In this document: positions 10,220-17,356 of the stretch, piece by piece
Layout: every line of letters starts with the position of its first letter
Position numbering within the stretch: position 1 is the stretch's first letter
Source of the DNA: Wuchereria bancrofti
Lineage: Eukaryota; Nematoda; Chromadorea; Rhabditida; Onchocercidae
Reading direction: 5' to 3'
DNA: 17,356 nucleotides
Assembly: GCA_005281725.1 (NCBI GenBank)
Contig: SSBO01000012.1
Span: forward strand, 14,345,528-14,362,883
The notes under the pieces: model-generated
What the model saw: the letters and a program-made list of their open reading frames with translations, nothing else
The model's database searches: none
Told to the model about the DNA's origin: nothing
Position numbers and translations under genes: made by a program

Positions 10220-11603
10220 GTAACATAAAATATGATATATAACTTTTTTCGTTACTTTTCCAAATTTGATCAATAATATCATATTTCAGGATTATATGCA
10301 AAATATTAGTTTATTTAGTGTCATATTTAATTTGTTTGTTTTTTTCTCCTATCTCAACTATTTTAACCTATGAATTTCTAAAAAATATAAAATTTCAAAA
10401 AAGAAAGTATAATATTTCGTAGATCAATAAAATCACACCGAAATGATACAATATACTCATTCTAGTACAATCTACTCATTTTTCTCATAAAACAGCTGCT
10501 AGCATGTGTTGCCTACTTCATTTTACTTTTTTTCTTCACTTTTTCTTCTCACCTTTACTATTGTATCATTTGGTGGATGAAGTAGCGGAAAAGAATTAAT
10601 TATGTTGATATGTCCGAATTTAAATTTGGAAATAAAAATGAACGAATAATTGAAGGAATTTTTCATATACAAATGTATGGGACTTACTGTTTTACCTGTC
10701 AGGTATGCAAATTATTTCATTTCTTTACTTTTTTTTTACTAAAAAATTTATTTTACTTATTTACTACCTTTTTATGACCTCTCATCTTATCTCTAACTTT
10801 TATTCATCAGTAAACCTAATCGTTTTCATCATCCATTTTTTAATTAGAATAATGTACATTTATTCGCAGTATTTTCCTTTATGACTTTTAAATTTCTTCA
10901 AGCAATGAAGACAAATGTTTGAATTAAACGATTAAATTTGACTTTTTCAATTTTTACATTTGCCTTAAATTTTATTGGCATTATACAATAACTTATTCAT
11001 AACTAAATTTGAAACTATTTAAAAAAAATTTTTTTTTAAATAAAGTACATTAATTTCAAAGTATATTAATTTATTATAATGATAATAAATTTGTACAATT
11101 TAAAGAAGTTTAACAAATTTGTCAGAAAATAATCTTTTATTAGCTGAAAGAGTCAAATAATTAATTTAATATCGTACATCAGATTTAGTGTCTCAATAAT
11201 GGAATTTGAAAATTTCGATCTAAAACAGTCGTTTTTTTTAATAGTCGTTTTTCATTTAAGATTTAGTTTCTTCAAAATTTCAAGATTTGAAAAATTATCC
11301 AGCGATAATTTATGTTTGAAATAATAATATATGAATATATTAACGGTGTTGCATTTGTAATTTCGCTTTTTCTTTTTCAGAATAAATTATCACAACCTTT
11401 AAAATGGCCTTAAATTCACAAATTTTTTTCATATTAGTACATATGATAGCGGTATGTTACTTGCAATTGTTGGTAATATATTTCTGATTTTCATCATATT
11501 TCGTTGAAATGCTGTCGTGAAACGACGTATCTCACCGGTTCAGGTAAAATTCTTTCATTTTTAAAAATTATCATTTTTTATTTTCATGAATTAAAGCAGG
11601 AAT
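10220..11603 (+). repeat. Direct duplicate, copy 2 (1384 bp), continuous with the rest of the receptor
   Basis: This is the second copy of 8835-10218. It runs into unique sequence at 11604 and on to the TM2-TM6 exons, so its TM1 exon is the one to use in a gene model. Confidence 0.9.
11381..11543 (+). pseudogene. Receptor TM1 exon with a frameshift and an in-frame TGA
   Basis: The acceptor is TTTTTCAG (11373-11380) and the donor is CAG|GTAAAA after 11543, phase 0. One frame from ATG 11404 gives MALNSQIFFILVHMIA; the frame one base earlier gives GMLLAIVGNIFLIFIIFR, a TGA at 11505-11507, then NAVVKRRISPVQ. Together these read as one TM1 helix with the conserved G-N pair followed by a basic first loop, broken by the loss of one base near 11449-11451 and by a stop. 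The ATG at 11404 has a good context and lies 23 nt after the acceptor, so this could also be a first exon joined to a trans-spliced leader; an upstream TAA in its frame at 11383 fits a 5' UTR. In the frame straight from the acceptor, NKLSQPLKWP is followed by TAA. Confidence 0.7.
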
Positions 11604-12459
11604 TTTTCCATCTTTGCAATTAATTGCAATCACATAAAATATGCATTAACGGATTTATTTCATTTTTATTTCAGACAATTAATTTTTTTTTTAAATGGAA
11701 TATAAAACTTATACCTTACTAGTTTCCTATATACTTTAATTTCGTCTAACTTTCAGAAAATGCTAGCAATTCATATTGTAGTTTTTTCAGATAAAGTAAT
11801 CTAAAGTTGCGGCAAATTAAAGTTACTGCGACCTACATTTAGAACGAAATCAAATTTTCCACTCAATTATGGTTAAAGCATAAAAATTTGGAGAAGTGCA
11901 AAATGAAAAAACAAAAAGACTTGTTGAAACTAATTTCAAATATATGCATAATGAAATGCAAACATTTGTATCGATTAAGCTCAAAAACCAATTCAAAATA
12001 AATGATTCACTTAAAATTTGATTTGTTAAAATGAATGAAAATTGATATATGAAAAAAGTAATTATATAAATAATATATAACTAACTGTTGATCCTAGCTA
12101 TTCCAGCTTTCATTACCAATATTAATCTGTTAAATTGACTTTGGAAATTGAAAATTTTTATCTAAACAATGTAAATGATTAATTAAAAATTATGACGTTT
12201 TTCACATGCGTATCTATATGTAATAACTTTAATGTAAAACATAAATGATCATCACATGTATACGTATATATACGTGTACAAACCTTTTTTGCTAATAGAA
12301 AATAAAAGTTGTTTTAAAATTTATTAAAAGTGTAACAAAATTTTTTTTGTAATTCCTAAAATAAACAGATTTACAGACTTAAAAAAAAGTGCAAAGAAAA
12401 AATAATCAAAATACATAAATGTAATACTTAAAAATTTTATTAAACAATAATTTTTGCAG
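11544..12459 (+). other. Receptor intron between TM1 and TM2 exons
   Basis: This 916-bp intron runs from GTAAAA to TTTTTGCAG, phase 0. It holds a perfect 16-nt palindrome, TTGCAATTAATTGCAA, at 11614-11629 and a 28-nt alternating pyrimidine-purine tract at 12253-12280. No coding sequence was recognised in it. Confidence 0.7.
12253..12280. repeat. 28-nt alternating pyrimidine-purine tract with a hairpin
   Basis: Every step from 12253 to 12280 alternates pyrimidine and purine. 12257-12280 is self-complementary apart from one T-G pair, centred on ACGTATATATACGT. Such tracts can extrude cruciforms or adopt left-handed DNA. No function is shown here. Confidence 0.8.
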
Positions 12460-12654
12460 CTTTTGCTACTGCATACATGTGTTGCGGATTTATTATTTAC
12501 ATTATTGTTATTGGGTACTGAAATAATTATTATTCTGAGACATCCCGTATTTGATGGACCAGCTTGGCTATGCCAGTTAATTAGATACCTGCAGATGTTC
12601 CCAATGTATATTAGTTCATTTTTATTAGTTGCTATAAGATTCGATCGTTTTCAG
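12460..12654 (+). CDS. Receptor exon for TM2, first extracellular loop and TM3
   Basis: The exon encodes 65 intact codons between TTTTTGCAG and CAG|GTTTCT, phase 0 at both ends. TM2 is LLLLHTCVADLLFTLLLLG, with the conserved Asp (V-A-D-L-L, position 2.50). The loop F-D-G-P-A-W-L-C carries the tryptophan and the TM3 cysteine that bonds to ECL2. TM3 runs through Y-L-Q-M-F-P-M-Y-I-S-S-F-L-L-V-A-I and ends with D-R-F, the DRY motif with Phe for Tyr. The following Q joins the next exon to give Q-A-M-C-R-P-L, typical of vasopressin/GnRH-type receptors. An ATG-led open frame covers this exon, but splice signals define its true limits. Confidence 0.88.
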
Positions 12655-13178
12655 GTTTCTGTAAATTTTTTATTTAATTAAAATTTTTCCAAATTAAATT
12701 AATTCAGTTTGAAATATTTTGAAGATAATTAAAATAATTCAAATTTATTATTGTAAAACTGGCGAAAACAGTCGTTTCTTATGCTTTTCTATAATTATGT
12801 ACTAATATTTTGAATGAAAAAAGAGCTGAAAAATCACTTCTTCCTATTTGCTCAGTTCATAATTATTGATATTTTTGAATTAAAAGATTGAAAAAAATCA
12901 AAGAAACAATGTAAATCTACAATTTAACAAAGAATTAAATCTAATTTAAAGCAAACTTATAAAAAATTTATGAAGTCAAATTTTTGGCAGCTGAAAACTA
13001 AAAAAAAGCAAGACAAAAATAATGAAAAAAGAAAAAAGGAAAAGGAAACAGGATGAAATTAAATAAATTTAATATCAGAAAAAAAAGCAAGGAAGAAAGA
13101 CATTAAATTAAATGAAAGAATCAAAACTGAGAAAAAATTCATTAAATCCAAATTAAATACAATTTTACTCCCTTGCAG
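12655..13178 (+). other. Receptor intron between TM3 and TM4 exons
   Basis: This 524-bp intron ends CCCTTGCAG, phase 0. A purine-rich stretch at about 13000-13110 (long A runs with scattered G) stands out. No coding sequence was recognised. Confidence 0.75.
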
Positions 13179-13276
13179 GCTATGTGTCGTCCATTACAAA
13201 CTTATTGCAGTGATCGTCATCGAAGACCAAATTATTTTGCAATAATCGCATGGATTACCGCTTTAATATGTTCCAG
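13179..13276 (+). CDS. Receptor exon for ICL2 and TM4, no donor site
   Basis: Codons from 13179 read AMCRPLQTYCSDRHRRPN, then YFAIIAWITALICS. This is the second intracellular loop followed by TM4 with its conserved tryptophan (A-W, position 4.50). The frame follows on exactly from the TM3 exon. After TGT TCC AG (13276) the sequence becomes an A-rich AAATA tract and reaches TAA within five codons. No GT follows, although a donor is needed here; the nearest GT (13270) would fall inside the TM4 codons. TM4 normally continues with a Pro-containing turn and further residues before the ECL2 cysteine, and these are missing. Broken exon end, undetected small exon or sequence error are all possible. 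Confidence 0.8.
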
Positions 13277-13753
13277 AAAAAATAAATAAATAAAGAAATA
13301 AGTAAATAAGTGAAATTTGGCATAAAACGTTCGTTCAAATTTTATTTTGTATAACTTTGTTAAATTATTGGTGAAAAACTGTCGCACGTTAACATTATGT
13401 TAATTACGTTTTTCAACATTTTTGCAAGAAAAAAAAATAAATAAATAAGTGAAATATTGTTCGGTCCCAAAAAAAAATGAAATTTCAAATGGAATGAAAA
13501 AAATTCTTAAACTTTGAATAATATAATTTAAAACTTTAATATTTAACATTATTTTAAAATAGTATTATTTGTCATTTTGTAATACTTTTTATTATTCTAA
13601 CTCATATATTTTAATTATTTTGCTTTTTATTACTGAAATAAATTTATTGATGGCAAAGTATCAAAAACTATATTAATGTGACTGTATTTTTTTTTAATTT
13701 TTAGTAATTTATTAACTTATTACAAAAAAAAAGAAGAAAATTTTTCCTTATAG
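13277..13753 (+). other. A-rich region between TM4 and ECL2 exons
   Basis: A tract of AAATA/AAATAAG units at 13277-13312 ends ATAAGTGAAAT. A shorter version at 13430-13455 ends with the same ATAAGTGAAAT. I found no exon here for the missing end of TM4. The region ends in an acceptor, TTTTTCCTTATAG (13741-13753). Confidence 0.6.
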
Positions 13754-13959
13754 AAAATATGGTGAATGTGCGACAATATATGGACATGGTAAGTGATTTA
13801 TGTAATTAGTTTTAATACCATTGCTTGGCTAATACCATCAATGCTAGCAGTATTTTTTTATTATCGAGTTTGTAAAACTATTTGGTTATCATATTGTAAT
13901 CAACAATTACTATTACCAATGTCTGACTCATCACAATTACTATTACAAATGTCTGACTC
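13754..13959 (+). pseudogene. Receptor exon for ECL2 and TM5, with a frameshift
   Basis: After the acceptor TAG at 13751-13753 the first frame gives KYGECATIYGHGK and then TGA at 13794. Its cysteine (13767-13769) is the expected ECL2 partner of the TM3 cysteine. From 13793 the frame one base earlier gives VIYVISFNTIAWLIPSML, then AVFFYYRVCKTIWLSYC, a clear TM5 with the conserved proline. Joined, the spacing from cysteine to proline fits vasopressin-type receptors, so one base appears lost within 13788-13793. The exon length (206) also misses the phase it needs by one base. CATG|GTAAGT at the break looks like a donor, but the 21-nt intron it would make, ending ATTAG at 13809, is too short and restores the wrong frame. 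The true donor is GACTC|GTAAAT at 13960, phase 2. Confidence 0.75.
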
Positions 13960-13963
13960 GTAA
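13904..13963 (+). repeat. 30-bp tandem duplication in the third intracellular loop
   Basis: Two 30-bp units (13904-13933 and 13934-13963) differ at three bases. They encode QLLLPMSDSS and QLLLQMSDS in the receptor frame. The splice donor GTAAAT lies in the second unit; the matching site in the first unit is CATCAC and cannot act as a donor. Confidence 0.85.
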
Positions 13964-14374
13964 ATAATAGCTATAAGAAAATGCAAGGTAAAATGGAACT
14001 TTGATATCAGATTTATTATCAACTAAGTATTGAATATGCATATATACTGCTGTAAAAAAAGAGATTTATCAATTTGATAATAAATGTAAACTAAGACAGT
14101 AATATTTCTGATAGTACTGATTTTTCTTTTAATATCAATTTTGATAGCAATAATAACATATCATACTACAGAAAAAAAGAATATTAATCAGATATTTAAT
14201 TTTGTTTTTAATTTGCAATCATTCAGTTAAAAAAAATAAAAAGAATTATTAATAAAGAAGAAGGTAAATTTTATTTAATACTAACAAAATCGTAAAAATG
14301 AAATTGAAAGGCTTCTTTTTAATGATAATTAAATTAAGTGTAATTATTATATTAAAAGTTTTCTTCTATTTCAG
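13960..14374 (+). other. Receptor intron between TM5 and TM6 exons
   Basis: This 415-bp AT-rich intron runs from GTAAAT to TTCTATTTCAG. It splits a serine codon (TC|T), phase 2. No other feature was recognised. Confidence 0.75.
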
Positions 14375-14581
14375 TCAAGAAACGAGATCTTATGTTGTCA
14401 GGTTACACAATGATTCGAGGCATTGTCGTCGACAGTTGATGAAGTTCAATCGCGATCGATTTCAAACCATTTGCTTGACAATGACTGTCATTTTTTGTAA
14501 TTTTTTCCTATGGGCACCATTTTGTGTGGTTATTTTTTTCGCACTATTTTGTTTTGCAAGTCGTCGTCCCTCATTTATTGA
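14375..14581 (+). CDS. Receptor exon for ICL3 and TM6
   Basis: After TATTTCAG the frame reads S-Q-E-T-R-S-Y-V-V-R-L, then the basic loop HNDSRHCRRQLMKFNRDRF, then TM6 (TICLTMTVIFCNFFLWAPF, followed by CVVIFFALF). L-W-A-P is this receptor's version of the C-W-x-P toggle motif and keeps W and P. The first base completes the serine codon begun in the TM5 exon, so the phases agree. The exon can end at ATT GA|GTAATT (14581), phase 2; if not spliced there, a TAA stops translation at 14583-14585, just after the third extracellular loop begins. Nothing within the exon is broken. Confidence 0.85.
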
Positions 14582-14585
14582 GTAA

Positions 14586-17021
14586 TTTAAAATTTTTGTT
14601 TAATTTGATTAAAACTAATTAATTTGCAACAATTTGCATTATTTAAATTTTTGAAATCTACAAATGATAACGAGCAAAATGGTATGACAAAAATTGGATT
14701 GGAATATATTTTTCGGAATGAATATAAATTGATATCTTGCAAATGGATATAAGTGACTAAACGATCCTAATTAGTGATACTTTAAGCATTTTCAGGTATC
14801 ACATTTCAGCATACTGCTGAATTTCGCAATTTATGAAATTACAAACAAATGACCATAGATTGTTGAAAAATTTCTCAAAGACAATTTGAGTATTAATTTA
14901 ATATTATTGGTATTAGTAAATCTAGCAGGATATAATTTCATCCTTCCTGAAATTAATAATTTCAAATTGGATTTGAAATAATTCTGTTTATGAAATCGGA
15001 TCATTTGCTTCTAACAATTGTGAAATAAACATTTTTATTATTGTTACTACCATCATTACCAATATTCAAATCCAACATTACTTTTTTAACACATAACCAC
15101 ATGTGTGACAGCCAGTGCAATAATTTCAAACTGGAATTTGTTTCAAATTTAACGAAATTTTTTTCCATTTCTCTGCCACAATTTTTCAATGGTAGCAGTA
15201 AGATTGCATGTTTTAAGCGATAATAATAAAATTTCAAGAAAATGTTCATAACATTAGTCATTAAGAAAAAAATCTGTTTATTTCATTATTTACACCTTAA
15301 TTTTTATTCTAAATACCACTTTTTTCTCCTCATAAAAACACACATGAAATTAGATAATTTTAATGCAATATTGAGAAATTGATAAATAAAGAAGTAATGA
15401 TTTAAATGCATCTTTTTAATTCTTTTTTTTAGAAACAAATAGTTAAAAAAGATGAAATTGCTTCATCATTTACTTTACAGTATAATTACAGGTTCACAAC
15501 TAATCAGTTACGTAGTTAAATTCATGCGTTAATCCATGAATTTACATAATATTCAATAGGAATCAAATTAAAAAGGCATTCACATTTACAAATGGTAATT
15601 CATTTCTGCGTAATTATATAATTACAATTTCTAAGAATTTTTCTATTTTTCAAAAAACTTTTCCAATGATTTTACAATAATGCAAATGTGAAAATAATTA
15701 TTTTTACAAGTAAAAATTAGGAGAGAATTGAAATTATTTTATCATAACAATTGAAAAAAATGCAACTACTAATTAAATTATTTTGCACTTTCTTTTAAAC
15801 ACACCTTGCCAATATGTTTGCTGTTATAATTAGCATTATAATTTTGATAAAAATTTTTATTTAAAAATTTTCATTTACTTCCTTCCCTTATATTACAAAT
15901 TTTTAACTTTTAACATTTTTCTTTCAAAATTTTCAAATCATCAGTTCACACATTTATTAAGAAAACAAAGAAGGTAAAGTGGTAAACGAATGTTTCATTT
16001 GAAAATAAAAATTGATACCGAAAAGAAATATATAATTTATTAATAATGCTATTTAATAATCTATCATGCGTTTAAGAATAGAACTTACTTTCCTGTTCTT
16101 TTTTCTTAATTTTGATATTTTAGAAAAATTTCATTACAGATATAAATGCAATGAAATAATGAAAATGAATAACAACCAATGAAGGATTATTTACAAAAGT
16201 TTCTCATCCCATAAATTCATTCACTCAAATTTCTACAAAAATATCATACATGAAAATTTCACATGAAATTTGTTCTGAAAATAATATTTCAATTATCATC
16301 ACAATGGTTAGTAAAATTTCTAATCACTTCAAATTTCAATTCTGTAAAATTTAGTATGACTAAATTATAAGTTGGAACAAAATTATTTGTTGTAATTTCA
16401 ATTCCTATTTGAAACAAATGTATGATAATGTGTTATATTATTATAAGTGATATTTCATATGAATAGAATATCTACCTATATTAATACAATATATTAAGAT
16501 TAAAATTCAGTATCATGTTAATTACGTTGATAGTTTCTAATTTGATTTATTTGAATTCGATAACTTTCAATTTAATTTCCCATTTTATTCAAAATGCATT
16601 CATGAAAATTTATTCATTAATGTATTTATACACACACATTGACAGTAACTTTTTATAAACTATTTTACCTACAATTATATACTTTACAGTTTTTTTCGCT
16701 AAAAAGTTCTATTTTTTAAAATTCGAATCTTCTTACTATTTTTTTTTAGCGTAAAGAATCAATTACGGGTTTTATTATCAAATGAACAGAAATTTCTTCA
16801 AATGAGATATTATTTGTATGATCTCCATTGCCATTTTAGCAAAAAATTAATCTTAATATATTATATTTTTCTTTCAATTAGTCTTTATGAAATGTTTATT
16901 ATAAAGAATCAAATTTAAGATAGAATTTCGACTACGATTTCCCAAAAAAAAAAGATGACACATTTGAAAAAGTTACTTTTGAAAGTATTGTTATAAAACT
17001 TTTTTTTGTAATTTTTTTTAG
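14586..17021. other. AT-rich region, no TM7 exon recognised
   Basis: I looked for TM7 (an Asn-Ser-Cys then Asn-Pro motif) on the + strand and did not find it. Acceptor-like sites such as GCATTTTCAG near 14796 lead only to short frames with early stops. An 86-codon frame on the minus strand at 15001-15261 has an Asn/Lys-rich composition and no known family resemblance; I do not call it. No RNA gene or mobile element was recognised. Confidence 0.5.
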
Positions 17022-17078
17022 AAGCGAAGCGATTTTGCCTACTTCGAATTTGTTAATCTCTTAAAATTGATTGATTAA
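17022..17078 (+). CDS. Candidate small terminal exon, unknown protein
   Basis: A strong acceptor, ATTTTTTTTAG, ends at 17021. Eighteen codons follow (KRSDFAYFEFVNLLKLID) and then TAA. The stretch has more GC and more varied codons than the surrounding 2.4 kb, and AATAAA signals follow at 17234-17243. It could be the C-terminal exon of the receptor or of an unseen gene, but no upstream exon to join it to was found. It may be chance. Confidence 0.25.
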   Translation, partial: KRSDFAYFEFVNLLKLID

Positions 17079-17356
17079 ATGATTCAATTTACTACATTAC
17101 ATTGACATTAGATTGATTTATTATTTATTAAAATATCTCAAATTATCAACCACAGATCACATCTCTTATCACTTCAATATTACTATCACAAACAACATCT
17201 AAGTAGTCGCTATGAACTTGCATTATCTAACTAAATAAATAAAAAAAGAGAAAATGCATATTGCTTGTTCAAGTTACTAATAGTTAACTTTGTACATTGG
17301 CATATGATTTATAGGGTAAAATACTTCAAGCATTTAAAGTATAAAGAAGAAAAAAC
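17079..17356. other. AT-rich end of window with AATAAA signals
   Basis: Overlapping AATAAA hexamers lie at 17234-17239 and 17238-17243, about 155 nt after the possible stop at 17076. Nothing else was recognised. Confidence 0.35.

Larger units (their letters stand above)
11381..14585 (+). pseudogene. Vasopressin/oxytocin/GnRH-like class A GPCR, multiply disrupted
   Basis: Five exons encode TM1 (11381-11543), TM2-TM3 (12460-12654), TM4 (13179-13276), ECL2-TM5 (13754-13959) and ICL3-TM6 (14375-14581). Splice phases agree across TM1/TM2, TM3/TM4 and TM5/TM6, which shows they belong to one gene. The TM3 region (F-D-G-P-x-W-L-C-x-L-I-x-Y-L-Q, then D-R-F-Q-A-M-C-R-P-L) points to peptide receptors of the vasopressin/oxytocin/GnRH group, as expanded in nematodes (ntr and gnrr genes of C. 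elegans). Members sit in the plasma membrane of neurons or muscle and couple to G proteins. Defects are a TGA after TM1, frameshifts in TM1 and ECL2, a TM4 exon lacking a donor and much of TM4/ECL2, and no visible TM7. As written no working receptor can be made. Assembly or consensus error is the main alternative to a true pseudogene. Confidence 0.7.

Noticed and set aside
8835..11603. Tandem duplication of a receptor gene
   Set aside because: Only the TM1 exon is doubled, the copies are 1384 bp and nearly identical, and they meet at an n. A contig overlap explains this better.
13789..13809. 21-nt intron GTAAGT...ATTAG in the ECL2-TM5 exon
   Set aside because: It is shorter than known nematode introns, and removing it gives the frame V-L-I-P-L-L-G-stop, not the TM5 frame. 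A lost base fits better.
15001..15261. 86-codon minus-strand frame with an opposing 60-codon + frame at 15041-15223
   Set aside because: It begins with a plausible ATG but has a Lys/Asn-rich, low-complexity end and no recognised homologue. It could be real but cannot be supported from sequence alone.
1..17356. tRNA, rRNA, spliced-leader RNA, CRISPR, phage or bacterial endosymbiont (Wolbachia-like) insertion
   Set aside because: I looked for tRNA T-loop boxes, the spliced-leader core, regularly spaced repeats and dense bacterial-type coding and found none.

Overview
The window looks like nuclear DNA of a nematode, most likely a parasitic one with a very AT-rich genome; a filarial or related clade III worm is a guess. 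The evidence is short protein-coding exons bounded by TTTCAG/TTGCAG-type acceptors and GT donors, very AT-rich introns and spacers, and two animal gene families: a cullin and a class A neuropeptide-type receptor. No bacterial, viral, plasmid, rRNA, tRNA or CRISPR feature was recognised.

Layout: (1) 84-603 holds the last two recognisable exons of a cullin-3 homologue (cul-3) on the + strand, followed by a short 3' UTR with an AATAAA signal. (2) 705 to about 8800 is non-coding AT-rich sequence, inflated by duplicated blocks. (3) 9996-14585 holds the exons of a vasopressin/oxytocin/GnRH-receptor-like GPCR on the + strand: TM1 (present twice), TM2-TM3, TM4, ECL2-TM5 and ICL3-TM6. TM7 was not found. 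The receptor has a TGA stop after TM1, at least two single-base frameshifts, a TM4 exon with no donor site, and a tandem duplication in ICL3. It is most easily read as a decaying receptor pseudogene, or as a gene hit by several consensus errors. (4) 14586-17356 is AT-rich and almost empty, apart from a possible small terminal exon at 17022-17078.

The most important structural point is that the window is a scaffold of six contigs joined by five single n characters (2077, 3427, 6477, 8164, 10219). Every n sits at the boundary of a long, essentially identical duplicate, direct or inverted. The duplications (1058, 1053, 155 and 1384 bp, plus a fully contained 1349-bp inverted contig) are therefore best read as unmerged contig ends, not biological repeats. 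Collapsing them gives a locus of about 12.35 kb with one TM1 exon.

The two genes show no functional link: a cullin scaffold for ubiquitin ligases and a peptide receptor lie next to each other in the same orientation. I found no convincing new biological system. The points worth following are the receptor's decay, the repeat at the cullin exon edge and the assembly structure.
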